From the IMG/VR virus record IMGVR_UViG_3300044712_000688, positions 1 through 64,000 of that record: a stretch of DNA of 64,000 bases. One strand, given 5' to 3'. The notes beneath the pieces were generated by a model. The model worked only from the letters and a program-made list of their open reading frames with translations, did no database searches and was not told where the DNA came from. Source of the DNA: a virus. The position numbers and the translations under genes were made by a program. Positions 34,606 through 43,354 of the stretch are shown here, one piece after another (the stretch's first letter is position 1; every line of letters begins with the position of its first letter).

Positions 34606-35619
34606 CTATTTAAGAAGTGCGTAAACCTTTTCGGTGACGTGTAGTGGTTTGTCTGCTGGACCCTTCACATATGAATCAATCCAGATGCGCTTGCGCTTCC
34701 ATTCCTTGTTGGCATCTTTATATGGTTGCCAGCGCCAGAATCCGTTTACAACCCAGCGGTGCGAATACTCTCGATCGCTTGATCCCCCGGAACTCGCAAC
34801 TGTTGCGTACTTACGTCGAATGTCAATGACCGTAACTTCGGTTGGCATCTTGCTTTTTGTAAGTCGAGCTGCTTTTTTCTTAGTAGCTTCGGCCTTAGAT
34901 AGATGGATTACCTCTGGTTCTTGGTTGAGCATGAGCATTAGAGCGTGAAAAACCTGCCTAGGATCTAGGTCAATTGCGTGCACGCTATACATTTCGCGAC
35001 TCTTAGCAGTGAACTCTTCGCGCTCTTCGGGGGTAACAGGAGAGAGTTGAGTTCCTTCGCGATATGAAAGGTTGAACCTAAATACCCAGCGTTCCCGTTT
35101 AATCTGGTCAAAGCCGTGGCGCTCTAGGTACTCTGTCCATGACCCCTTGGAGCCGTCCGCTTCGTTGAACTTATCATTCAGTCCGTAAACAAGAACGTTA
35201 CTAGGATCCTTAGGCTGTTCGCACCACAACAAAGCGTGAATAGTCATGCCCTCGGATACCTTAATACCCTGCGCAAAGTAGCAGAACCCGTACTTACTAG
35301 GTAGTAGCGTTAGATCTGTAAGGTCGGTATTGTCCATTGCTCCGGCGGATGCCTGGATAACTGCAGACATCTCTGGGTCGCAGTAGAAAACCTTTGGATT
35401 ACTATTGGCAACTGCAGCTACGCCGAACGCTAGGTAGTCGGCGCTTTCTTTAAGTTCCTTACCGTCAGTGCGCTTAGTTGGGTCAATCCCTTGAACAATA
35501 GAGTTGTTTACAAGGGTAGTAGCAAGGATCCTAAAGGAGCTTGCTTCAATGAACTGGTCATTCCTACTTACCTTAGCTAGGTCCGCGAGTAGTTCTAATG
35601 TATCTCGTGCATTAATCAT
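34606..35619 (-). CDS. Conserved actinophage protein
   Basis: 337 residues. The C-terminal part (YSHRWVVNGFWRWQPY, KRKRIWIDSYVKGPADKPL) recurs in proteins of actinobacteria and their phages, often followed by a short beta end as here (VTEKVYALLK). The first 200 residues have no motif that I can name. TAGGGT lies six bases before the ATG (leaderless). It reads away from the 730-bp non-coding region. Confidence 0.78.
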   Translation of the reverse strand: MINARDTLELLADLAKVSRNDQFIEASSFRILATTLVNNSIVQGIDPTKRTDGKELKESADYLAFGVAAVANSNPKVFYCDPEMSAVIQASAGAMDNTDLTDLTLLPSKYGFCYFAQGIKVSEGMTIHALLWCEQPKDPSNVLVYGLNDKFNEADGSKGSWTEYLERHGFDQIKRERWVFRFNLSYREGTQLSPVTPEEREEFTAKSREMYSVHAIDLDPRQVFHALMLMLNQEPEVIHLSKAEATKKKAARLTKSKMPTEVTVIDIRRKYATVASSGGSSDREYSHRWVVNGFWRWQPYKDANKEWKRKRIWIDSYVKGPADKPLHVTEKVYALLK

Positions 35620-35772
35620 GCTCTGACCCTACACCTCATATATAGATATGTCAACCCGCGGTGTGGGCCGCGCCGACGACGGGCTTAAAACTAGAGGGGG
35701 TGGCGGGGGCGGGAAGTCGTAGTAGGTATATGGGCAAAATAAGTTCGAACGAAGGATTCGTTGGAAGTAAAA

Positions 35773-36088
35773 AATAATAGACGCCGGTATTTAGATTCCT
35801 GTATCTAGATTCCTGTATCTGGATTCCTGAAATGCAATGCAGGAAATAAAGTTCTGGTATTTGACTTAAGTTGCTGCAACTTCGAATGAAGGTTCGTTGG
35901 AAGTTTACCTGGGAGGAACGTTACCGTTCCGTTATAAAAGAAAAAGATGGAAGGGTTAGGGTGAAAATGATAGACGCCGATATACGGATATAAGAAGCAG
36001 AGGCAGAGGAAAAGAAGGGTGAAGTGTAGCAGGGTGGGTTGGAGTATAGAAGGGTATGGGATTTAAGGCAAATGATAAACGCCGTTAT
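35773..36088 (+). repeat. Three spaced copies of AAATGATAGACGCCGNTAT
   Basis: Copies at 35773-35790, 35965-35983 and 36070-36088, differing at few positions; spacing about 190 and 105 bp. Same orientation. Confidence 0.75.
35793..35830 (+). repeat. 14-nt tandem repeat
   Basis: AGATTCCTGTATCT at 35793-35806 and 35807-35820, then a partial third copy GGATTCCTGA. Iteron-like. Confidence 0.85.
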
Positions 36089-36351
36089 TTATTTTGATAA
36101 TATCCGAAGGATCGGAGCTAAGGTAGGGTGGGTTATTAGCAAGAAGGGAGAAAAAAGAAGTGGAAAATTTTGCTAATGAAACTATGGTATCTATCTACTA
36201 TTAAATTATTAGTGATTATATTTCCTATTCACGCGCGAGAGATTTTTCCTAGCGCTGAATGTAAACCATAGTCGTTGATAGATTTATAGAAAAGTGATAG
36301 TATGTAATTGCTTGTAATTTGACATTTGACTTTTGAGATTGGAGAAAGGTT

Positions 36352-36810
36352 ATGAGTGATGTTTTTGACTTCCTAGGTGTAGACGAAAACGAAGCCGAGG
36401 AATATCTGAAAGAGATCGAGAACGGCAAACATATTCAGGATCGACGAGTTTGTATTTGTGGACATCCGATGGTGCGCCACAAGTTGGAAGTTGACCTGGG
36501 ATACTTTGTTTGCAGTCCAAACGCAGCTGGTTGTTTGTGTAGGACACCAAGGGCAGTGTTGGAGACCGGAGACTTGCGTAAGTTCTTGCGGAGTACCAAA
36601 GGAATGGGTTCGTCTCATGCTTTGACCCAGGGAATGTTGGCAGCTAAGAAGGCTGATGTTGAGATGAACTGGATTGAACAACCAAGCTGTGACAAGTGTG
36701 GCGCAAGTGGAGTTAAAGTTATTCCAGCACCAGTAAGTCCAAATGGTCAGATCTTGGACAAAGCAAGTCGTTTGAACGTCTTCTTGTGTCAAGACTGTCT
36801 TTTGTTGTAG
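36352..36810 (+). CDS. Hypothetical zinc-binding protein
   Basis: 152 residues. CICGHPMVRH, CSPNAAGCLC and CDKCGASGV, then CQDC: two zinc sites. First gene of the rightward half, with a GGAGAAAGG ribosome site; TTGACA (36321-36326) upstream may be part of its promoter. Function unknown. Confidence 0.75.
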   Translation: MSDVFDFLGVDENEAEEYLKEIENGKHIQDRRVCICGHPMVRHKLEVDLGYFVCSPNAAGCLCRTPRAVLETGDLRKFLRSTKGMGSSHALTQGMLAAKKADVEMNWIEQPSCDKCGASGVKVIPAPVSPNGQILDKASRLNVFLCQDCLLL

Positions 36811-36811
36811 G

Positions 36812-37036
36812 ATGGGGTTTAAGATGATGAAAGAAGAAGCTGCCCGATATCTTGAAGAACACATTCAAGTATTGGTAGACTACGATCTGATTGATTCAGG
36901 AGTAGCGGAAACGCTAACTGAATATATCTGGAAAGCTATCGGGGACATTGATCCGGTGGTTGACGTTGACTCACTAAACCAGATTTGGAAAAAATTTGGA
37001 GAAGAGGAAGAAGGACTAGGCCATGGGTCTATTTGA
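36812..37036 (+). CDS. Hypothetical protein
   Basis: 74 residues if the ATG at 36812 is used; ATGs at 36824 and 36827 are alternatives. Acidic and helical (YLEEHIQVLVDYDLIDSG). Overlaps the next gene by 14 nt. No family recognised. Confidence 0.65.
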   Translation: MGFKMMKEEAARYLEEHIQVLVDYDLIDSGVAETLTEYIWKAIGDIDPVVDVDSLNQIWKKFGEEEEGLGHGSI

Positions 37037-37349
37037 TTGGTTCCGCAAGGACAAGAAGAACACGCCAGCTGGTGTTGAGCGTGACGATAATGGTCGCTGG
37101 GTTGAGATTGAGGTAGTCCCAGCAACCGTATCTGGCAAGATTGATTCAATCCCAGAAATCAAGATTGAAGACAAGACTAAGCCAAAGCCAAAGCCTAAGC
37201 CGAAGAAGGTTGTTGCACCTACAACAAAGACTAAGCCAGTGGCTAAGTCGGCGGAGAAGAAGGAAGCAATCAAGAAGGATCTTGCTGACACTCCAGTTGC
37301 TAAGGCAAAGCCAAAGCCAAAGCCAAAGACCACTCCTAAAAAGAAGTAG
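37023..37349 (+). CDS. Lys-Pro-rich basic protein
   Basis: 108 residues. N-terminal MGLFDWFRKDKK amphipathic helix, a short ordered part, then KPKPKPKPKK tracts to the end, suggesting a disordered DNA- or surface-binding tail. A strong terminator follows. Function unknown. Confidence 0.7.
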   Translation: MGLFDWFRKDKKNTPAGVERDDNGRWVEIEVVPATVSGKIDSIPEIKIEDKTKPKPKPKPKKVVAPTTKTKPVAKSAEKKEAIKKDLADTPVAKAKPKPKPKTTPKKK

Positions 37350-37381
37350 GATGGATGTATAGGCGGGAGAGCCTGTACTCA

Positions 37382-37418
37382 AACGGGTCAGTTTTCGGAC
37401 TGGCCCGTTTTCTTTTTT
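37382..37418 (+). terminator. Rho-independent terminator
   Basis: ACGGGTCAGT paired with ACTGGCCCGT (one G-T) around TTTCGG, then TTTTCTTTTTT. Confidence 0.92.
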
Positions 37419-37435
37419 GTTGATAGAATTTAAAC

Positions 37436-38449
37436 ATGCTACCTACTTGGGACAAACCAGAATTCAACTCAGAGTACTACGAAGACCAGAGATATCTTTC
37501 CTTGAATGAACGAGGGATGTTTGTTGCGAACGAGACTAGTCGGATGAATGGTCACGGTGGCAAAATCATTGATTTGATTTCGGACGATAGGAAAGTCGTC
37601 ATTCCGATTCAGACCGCGTACTTCCATGTACTTACAGAGATTCTTCCTATCATCGTCAGCGAGATCAACGATGCTGAGTTAGACGGGAAGACGGTCCACT
37701 TTGTTTTGGGGATTGATGCCGGACAAGAGATGTTCCTAAGTACTCACGTGGCCCAGGTCTACGAGCATGTAAATAATCAGATAGTTCGTCATGGACACAA
37801 GGTTTCTTCGGTGGCATTGAGCAGTAATGACGAGCTGCTTATTGACAACTTTGCTATCTACAGGCAGTGCAATAGCAACTTGGCCTTGATTAGGAATGTT
37901 TCGGCATTCGTACTTGATGGCGTTGTTGATTTATCCAAGGTGGAACCAACTAGGAAGGTTTACCTGAGCCGAAGCAAGACTCTATCGAACAGTGTGTTTA
38001 GGGCAACGGATGAAGAATATCTAACACTGAGCATCGATGAGATTCGAGAGAAGTACAAGTACAAGATAAGCGATCGTGTTGATGACGAAGCTTTGTTGGA
38101 AGAATACTTTTCTGGGATGGGCTTCGAGATTATCTATCCAGAAGATATCAAGTCGTTTGAAGATCAGCTCAAGTTGGTTTCAGAAATCAAGACGGTTGTT
38201 TCAATCACCAGTGCAGGTCTAACTTCGATGATGTTCATGAAGCCAGGCGGAGTGGTCATCGAGTTGTCTACCCCACTAGACATCCTCATGGGTGAGGACA
38301 AGCACTTCATTTCTATCCACCCTCACTATCTCTACCTCGCTCACGAGTTCAAGCACATCTATGTTTCGCTACCGCACAGTAGGTCGGCCACCGAAATTGT
38401 TGAACGGATTACAAGCGATTCAAAAATCAAGAACCTATTTTCCAACTAG
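37436..38449 (+). CDS. Glycosyltransferase family 61-like protein
   Basis: 337 residues. RKVYLSRSK, then RVDDEALLEEYFSGMGFEII, then VVSITSAGLTSMMFMKPGGV and VIEL are the DUF563/GT61 signature. A TAGAAT box six bases before the ATG makes it leaderless. First of three adjacent genes that look like a glycan-building set. Such enzymes transfer sugars such as xylose or GlcNAc; acceptor not known. Confidence 0.82.
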   Translation: MLPTWDKPEFNSEYYEDQRYLSLNERGMFVANETSRMNGHGGKIIDLISDDRKVVIPIQTAYFHVLTEILPIIVSEINDAELDGKTVHFVLGIDAGQEMFLSTHVAQVYEHVNNQIVRHGHKVSSVALSSNDELLIDNFAIYRQCNSNLALIRNVSAFVLDGVVDLSKVEPTRKVYLSRSKTLSNSVFRATDEEYLTLSIDEIREKYKYKISDRVDDEALLEEYFSGMGFEIIYPEDIKSFEDQLKLVSEIKTVVSITSAGLTSMMFMKPGGVVIELSTPLDILMGEDKHFISIHPHYLYLAHEFKHIYVSLPHSRSATEIVERITSDSKIKNLFSN

Positions 38450-38455
38450 GACGAA

Positions 38456-39802
38456 ATGAACAAAGCACTTCTGTTCGATCTTGATGGAGTTCTGGTTGAT
38501 AGCCGAGAGCTTCACTTCGAAGCACTGAACTTGGCTTTGGCAGAGATTGACCCGAAGTATGTGATTAGTCTCGATGAGCAAGCAACAACTTACGAAGGAC
38601 TCACAACCAAAGTCAAGCTCGAGATTCTGAACAAGACCAGGGGATTTCCAGCCGATAGGTTCAAAGATGTTTGGCGGAGCAAGCAAAACCACACGGCTAA
38701 ACTATTTGAAAGTTTGAAAGAAGACCCAGAGCTCATCGAGATCTTTGAGCTTATTGAGAGCAGGGGTTTCAAGGTTGGTGTTGTCAGCAACAGCATCCGA
38801 CAAACTTTGGATGTGTGTCTTGAGAAACTAGGTATTGCTGAGTACATTGATTTGTCACTAAGTAACGAAGAAGTTTTGGAAGTCAAGCCATCCCCTAGCG
38901 GATACAAGATGGCAATGATTGGTTTGAAGTCCGACACCTTGACCACAGCCATCTTCGAAGATAGCATTGTAGGTAGACTTGCAGCTGAACAATCTGGTGC
39001 AAAGTTGGTGCCGGTAGACCAAAGAAAAGATCTAACGAAAGACTTGGTTGTAAAAGTGATGGATGACCTAGAGCAAAGTTCAGGGCCAGTCTTTAATATT
39101 CTTATCCCGATGGCTGGAGCCGGAAGCAGGTTCGCCGAGAAGGGATACGAGAAGCCAAAGTTTTTCATCGATGTTTGTGGCAAACCTATGATTCAACAGG
39201 TGGTGTCATCCTTGGGTATGAGTGGCCACTTCATTTATGTGACCCAATCAGAACACGCAAAGAAGTACGGGCTAAAAGATATTCTGCCGAGTTTAACTCC
39301 CGATGCTTCAGCGGTCACAGTTATCGAGGTCAACGAACTAACCTCGGGAGCTGCCACCACCACCCTCTTGGCTGAACCACTGATCGATAACGATGCTCCA
39401 CTAATCATTTGCAACTCAGACCAACTGGTCCAATGGGCGTCAAAAGATTTCTTGACCTATGCAGGGGACAATAACCTAGACGGATGTATTGCCATCTTTA
39501 GAAGCAACGAACCCCGATGGTCTTATGTAGAGACTTCGGACGGACAAGCCACTCGAGTTGCCGAGAAGGAAGTCATCAGTGATTTGGCAACGGTAGGTAT
39601 CTACTACTGGAAGCATGGCTCAGACTATGTGAAGTATGCCCACCAGATGGTCGCGAAACAGGTCACGACTAATGGCGAATTTTATGTCTGCCCTGTCTAT
39701 AATGAAGCTATCCAAGATGGTAAGAACATCGGTGTCTTTATGGTTGACAAGATGATCAGCCTAGGAACCCCAGAAGATTTGGAGGCATATGTCAACGGCT
39801 AA
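38456..39802 (+). CDS. HAD phosphatase / sugar nucleotidyltransferase fusion
   Basis: 448 residues. Residues 1-205: HAD with FDLDGVLVDSR, VVSNSIRQTL and a downstream EDSIVG acidic motif, beta-PGM-like. Residues 213-448: nucleotidyltransferase with IPMAGAGSRFAEKGYEKPKF, ICNSDQLVQW and TVGIYYWKHG. A single protein could dephosphorylate or isomerise a sugar and activate it. Six nt after GT61; overlaps the next gene by 14 nt. Confidence 0.85.
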   Translation: MNKALLFDLDGVLVDSRELHFEALNLALAEIDPKYVISLDEQATTYEGLTTKVKLEILNKTRGFPADRFKDVWRSKQNHTAKLFESLKEDPELIEIFELIESRGFKVGVVSNSIRQTLDVCLEKLGIAEYIDLSLSNEEVLEVKPSPSGYKMAMIGLKSDTLTTAIFEDSIVGRLAAEQSGAKLVPVDQRKDLTKDLVVKVMDDLEQSSGPVFNILIPMAGAGSRFAEKGYEKPKFFIDVCGKPMIQQVVSSLGMSGHFIYVTQSEHAKKYGLKDILPSLTPDASAVTVIEVNELTSGAATTTLLAEPLIDNDAPLIICNSDQLVQWASKDFLTYAGDNNLDGCIAIFRSNEPRWSYVETSDGQATRVAEKEVISDLATVGIYYWKHGSDYVKYAHQMVAKQVTTNGEFYVCPVYNEAIQDGKNIGVFMVDKMISLGTPEDLEAYVNG

Positions 39803-40226
39803 GCTAATCTCACACCGAGGCAACATTGACGGCCCGAACCCAGAACTTGAGAACACCCCTTCGTATCTAGTTCAAGCTTTGAATGTAGGAGTCGAAGTCG
39901 AAGTTGATGTCTGGGTCATTGATGGGAAGATCTTCTTCGGACACGATGCCCCACAGCACGAAGTTGGTGAGACCTTCGTTGAGCTCATCCATCGTGATGC
40001 TTGGTTCCATTGTAAAAATCTAGGGGCCCTTGACTACTTCTCAAAGAAGGACCAAGGCTACAAGTTCTTCTGGCACCAGTCCGATGACTACACCCTAACC
40101 AGCCACGGACAGATTTGGGTCTATCCAGGCAAACCTTTCACGAAGGATTCGATTGTCGTTGACCTCCGCCCCGACCACAACTACGGCGAGGGTGAAGTCT
40201 ATGCCGTCTGTGTTGATTACGTCTAG
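39789..40226 (+). CDS. GDPD-like phosphodiesterase family protein
   Basis: 145 residues. LISHRGNIDGPNPELENTPS and VEVEVDVWVIDGKIFFGHD match glycerophosphodiester phosphodiesterase-like proteins that occur beside polysaccharide genes; the HRG and ExxDV-HD catalytic residues are kept, but the barrel is shorter than a standard GDPD. Probably acts with the two genes before it. Confidence 0.72.
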   Translation: MSTAKLISHRGNIDGPNPELENTPSYLVQALNVGVEVEVDVWVIDGKIFFGHDAPQHEVGETFVELIHRDAWFHCKNLGALDYFSKKDQGYKFFWHQSDDYTLTSHGQIWVYPGKPFTKDSIVVDLRPDHNYGEGEVYAVCVDYV

Positions 40227-40234
40227 GAATCACT

Positions 40235-40510
40235 ATGGACGAAGACAAACTGATAAAGATTAAGTTAGCTGCCGAGTATGCTCAGGTCAGTGAAGGAACA
40301 ATCTATAACTGGATTAGGCAAGGTTTTCTGAAGTTAGGCTTCCCTGGATACGTCCTTGAATCCGATCTTCGGCGAGCAATCATTTTCGTCAGTGACCACA
40401 AAAAAGAACAAGCCAAGTCGCGTAGTGAGAAGTTCAAGCGTGATGAGAACGGCAAGTTCCGACTTCTATCGGGTGACCTGAACGGTAAAACCGAGGGCGG
40501 ATTACTATAG
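40235..40510 (+). CDS. Helix-turn-helix DNA-binding protein
   Basis: 91 residues. IKLAAEYAQVSEGTIYNWIRQGF is an excisionase/MerR-type winged HTH (HTH_17), followed by a basic tail. It could regulate transcription or, given the next gene, help DNA recognition in packaging; neither is shown. A 210-bp gap follows. Confidence 0.72.
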   Translation: MDEDKLIKIKLAAEYAQVSEGTIYNWIRQGFLKLGFPGYVLESDLRRAIIFVSDHKKEQAKSRSEKFKRDENGKFRLLSGDLNGKTEGGLL

Positions 40511-40720
40511 CAGGGTGGTTAGATACCCCCAAAGATTTGTTAATAAAAGAGGGAAAAGGCAGCCGTCTCCCTCTCCACGCGCAAAATTTTCGTCCGACTT
40601 CGTCCGAAGATAAATCAACATTAGTGGCGTCGCGTAAAATTAATACAGCGGCGGCTCGTTTACAAGTCCTCTCCCCAGTTAAGCGGGCCGTCGCCCTAAC
40701 TTCGAACGAAAGTTCATGAG
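40511..40720 (+). other. Non-coding gap with AACTTCGAACGAA element
   Basis: 210 bp without a convincing gene. It holds an AT-rich stretch with TAAAATTAATACA (40636-40648) that may include a -10, and the repeated element AACTTCGAACGAA at 40698-40710 just before the next start. Confidence 0.5.
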
Positions 40721-41662
40721 ATGTTTGATGACGAGATAGACAGCAAAAACTTAGCACCCGAATACATGATCGACGACCCGATCGACATGCGCGTTGACCT
40801 CAGCCAATACGGCATCGAGGAAGTGGACAAGGGCGTCTGCCAAGATACATTTGAGAACCGTGCTATTATTCGGCGAGCGCGTCTGATCTGGGACAGCGTT
40901 TATTCTATGAACGGAGTTCCAACGGGACTCATCCGCGTTCGTTCGAAGGAATCAATCGCCGAGAAGCGTCTACTATCTTTAGCCGAAAAGAAACCGATCC
41001 TTGCTGAACCGGACAACAAAAACTCCGACTTCATCACAGGCCTGGACCTCTTAGCGGAAACGGCGAGCGACTACTTGGTTCCTCCGTGGGTAGTTAATGC
41101 CACCCGTATGTACCTCAAGGAGCAAGAAGCCGGGGGACCTATGTCCCCGAAACGGAAACCGCTTGCCATGCCAGCTCGTTGCCGTCACATCAAGGATGAC
41201 GGTATACGTTGTATGCTTTGGTCTTCAGGACGTCCAAACGATGACGGCCTGTGCAGAGTACACCTCAGAAGCATCCAACATAAAACGACGGATGACATCG
41301 AACGAGCTCGTGCGAAGTTGATGCAGGCTGCACCGTATGCTGTAGACAAACTCGAAGAACTCATGGAGTATGCTGAGAGCGAGCCGGTAAGACTCAAAGC
41401 TGCAACGGAGATCCTAGATCGCGCTGGTGTAAGAGGCGGCGTGGAGATAGACACGAACGTCAACATTGATGTACGGCCAGCAGCTAGTGTCATTGCCGAG
41501 AGGTTGGACCGCCTAGCTCAAGGAGCGATCGCAACTGCTGCGAAGTTAGCGGATGCAGGTATTCACGTGTCTCCGGATAAAGAGATCATTGATGCTGATA
41601 TAGTCACGGATGAGAAAACGGAAGAGCGGCCTGCGCTTACTTCGGAGGAAGAAAAGAAATAA
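40721..41662 (+). CDS. Conserved phage protein, possibly small-terminase-like
   Basis: 313 residues. CRHIKDDGIRCMLWSSGRPNDDGLCRVH is a small Cys/His motif. ARAKLMQAAPYAVDKLEELM followed by VRLKAATEILDRAGVRGG is a helical pattern found in actinophage proteins near packaging genes and is similar to DNA-binding small terminases. No large terminase is next to it here, so the name is weak. Begins the GATC-rich 40.7-46 kb block. Confidence 0.6.
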   Translation: MFDDEIDSKNLAPEYMIDDPIDMRVDLSQYGIEEVDKGVCQDTFENRAIIRRARLIWDSVYSMNGVPTGLIRVRSKESIAEKRLLSLAEKKPILAEPDNKNSDFITGLDLLAETASDYLVPPWVVNATRMYLKEQEAGGPMSPKRKPLAMPARCRHIKDDGIRCMLWSSGRPNDDGLCRVHLRSIQHKTTDDIERARAKLMQAAPYAVDKLEELMEYAESEPVRLKAATEILDRAGVRGGVEIDTNVNIDVRPAASVIAERLDRLAQGAIATAAKLADAGIHVSPDKEIIDADIVTDEKTEERPALTSEEEKK

Positions 41663-41859
41663 TGAAAACTCAGGGAGAGATCCTCGAAGCGGCACGCGCT
41701 CTGTACGGGAACCTTAAAGCGGACATAGCAAATGCACATACACGGATCGAGCACATACGGATCACAACACTGACGCAGGAAGCTGCAAATCTTTTAACGG
41801 ATCTAGAAAATTTCTTTAGTGCGTCTACTGTGTTAGACTCAACGGGTGAGCAGATCTAA
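41662..41859 (+). CDS. Hypothetical helical protein
   Basis: 65 residues (EILEAARALYGNLKADIANA, TLTQEAANLLTDLENFF), probably a helical hairpin. TAATG overlap with the previous gene and 14-nt overlap with the next. Function unknown. Confidence 0.68.
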   Translation: MKTQGEILEAARALYGNLKADIANAHTRIEHIRITTLTQEAANLLTDLENFFSASTVLDSTGEQI

Positions 41860-42679
41860 TAAAGCTTTAATAAGCGCGTTTATTGCGACGGCGAGGAAGT
41901 ACAACGGGTATACCTCCGAGCTCCTCGGACGTAACATCTTTGGCCAGCGGGTTGGCTATGACGCTCAGCCTTGGGCGGGTGCCTTCGTTGATGTTGTTGC
42001 CCGCGAGTCCGGCCTGCATCTACCATCTTTCACTTATGTGCCCGCGGGACTAGCGGCCTGCGTACGTACGGGGAACATCTCACGAACACCTCGAGCCGGT
42101 GACATTGCGGTATATGCATTCTCCAGCAACACGGCGAGCGCGTTCTCTTCCCCCCACTGCGGGATCGTAACCGACGCACGTAACTTCAAACGAACCGGTG
42201 AGTTCCTCGCGATCGAAGGGGACACCGTCGGGACGGGCGTCTACCAAAACAAGAACGGCGTGCACCAACGGATCCGATCTTTAAACGAAGTTGTTTTGTT
42301 TTGCCGGCCGACGGATCCAGGGAGAAGCGGCCTGCATCTTCTGACGAAGCTTGTTCAGAAGTTAACGGGGGGAGCTCCGGATCGAGTCGAGCTTCAAACA
42401 ATTAACGAAGCGGCGAGCGCACCTAAGGAGATCCGCCTTTCTAAGTTAACGACCGCACGTACCAAGAACACGGACATCGAACGGGTCCAGCTAGCGCTTT
42501 CACTTGTAACGGATCTCAAGGGAGCTGACCGCGGGAAGTGGGATGCAGCTACAGCAAGTGCATTCGCTAACTTCCAACGGACGATCGGCCGAGTTGGATC
42601 CGACGCATCCGGTGCTCCAGATCTTCCAACGTTGCAACGTCTATCAAAAGAAACGGGCCTGTTCACAGTCTCCGAGTAG
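41846..42679 (+). CDS. CHAP-like protein lacking the catalytic Cys
   Basis: 277 residues, GTG start. Residues 10-155 resemble a CHAP amidase: YDAQPWAGAFVDVVARESGL, PRAGDIAVYAF and SPHCGIVTDA. The usual WCxxF is WAGAF, so the nucleophile is Ala44 and the enzyme should be inactive as an amidase. The C-terminal 80 residues (IERVQLALSLVTDLKGADRG, WDAATASAFANFQRTIG) look like a peptidoglycan-binding domain. It may be a structural or wall-binding protein. Related Cys-less proteins occur in other actinophages as far as I recall. Confidence 0.7.
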   Translation: MSRSNKALISAFIATARKYNGYTSELLGRNIFGQRVGYDAQPWAGAFVDVVARESGLHLPSFTYVPAGLAACVRTGNISRTPRAGDIAVYAFSSNTASAFSSPHCGIVTDARNFKRTGEFLAIEGDTVGTGVYQNKNGVHQRIRSLNEVVLFCRPTDPGRSGLHLLTKLVQKLTGGAPDRVELQTINEAASAPKEIRLSKLTTARTKNTDIERVQLALSLVTDLKGADRGKWDAATASAFANFQRTIGRVGSDASGAPDLPTLQRLSKETGLFTVSE

Positions 42680-42697
42680 ATGAGATATAATTCACGT

Positions 42698-43351
42698 ATG
42701 ACGTCTGATCCATTGCTACTTACCAAGGAGAATTTCGCGCTCGCAGAATTCGAAGCTGAGGAGATCTATCCGAGGATCTTTGTTGTTCATGACTTTGTCC
42801 GGCCTGCAGAGATCGAGAAGCTCGAGCTCCAGTTCTCAACAATGAACGAAGAAGACTGGCGAGTCTCCTACACTGAAAGCTTGTACCGATTCATCGAGGA
42901 CCAGTACGGCGTGCGTACGTTTGAAGAAGCCCAGGCGCTAGGTCACCGGATCGAACTCGACGGCGAGTGGGTAGACAAGAATGCGATCATCCAGGATACG
43001 TCGTTGATGCAAACTTTAAACGAACGGCTTGCTAAGATCTTCGCCGGCCTCCCTGGCGTCGAGCTTCGCGGCGTGGGCTCCATCCAAAGACAATACGAAG
43101 GCGTGCGGCTTAACTACCACATCGACAGCGAGTCAAACCCGCGGGTCCTCTACGCATGCGTGCTTTACGTGAACGGAGACTTCGAAGGCGGCGAGCTGCA
43201 CTTCCCACGAATTGATGTGAAGATTAAGCCGGCTGCAGGAGATCTAATCATCTTCCCATCAGCGGATGACTATTTGCACGGCGTGCTTCCCGTAGAAGCA
43301 GGACCCACCCGATATGCTTTACCAGCGTTCGTCGACAAGCGAGAGGATTAA
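42698..43351 (+). CDS. 2-oxoglutarate/Fe(II)-dependent oxygenase (tandem copy 1)
   Basis: 217 residues from the ATG at 42698. H141/D143 (YHIDSES), H194 (LHGV) and R205 (TRYALPAF). The block SIQRQYEGVRLNYHIDSES is shared with the next gene, so these are a tandem duplication. TATAAT (42686-42691) lies six bases before the ATG: leaderless, which also decides the start over an upstream in-frame ATG. Substrate unknown. Confidence 0.88.
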   Translation: MTSDPLLLTKENFALAEFEAEEIYPRIFVVHDFVRPAEIEKLELQFSTMNEEDWRVSYTESLYRFIEDQYGVRTFEEAQALGHRIELDGEWVDKNAIIQDTSLMQTLNERLAKIFAGLPGVELRGVGSIQRQYEGVRLNYHIDSESNPRVLYACVLYVNGDFEGGELHFPRIDVKIKPAAGDLIIFPSADDYLHGVLPVEAGPTRYALPAFVDKRED

Positions 43352-43354
43352 CGG

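Larger units (their letters stand above)
35620..36351. other. Non-coding divergent region with repeats; candidate origin or control region
   Basis: No gene-like frame on either strand. It contains 2.7 tandem copies of a 14-nt unit, three spaced copies of an 18-nt motif, paired copies of the AACTTCNAACGAA/TTCGTTNGAAGTT element (35741-35776, 35878-35905), a G-rich purine tract (35990-36060), an AT-rich stretch (36160-36350) and an inverted repeat ACTATGGT (36181-36188) / ACCATAGT (36265-36272). Genes on both sides read outwards. Confidence 0.6.

Noticed and set aside
37146-37382. Minus-strand Leu/Trp-rich frame opposite the Lys-Pro protein
   Set aside because: Complement of AAGCCAAAG repeats; apparent membrane character is an artefact.
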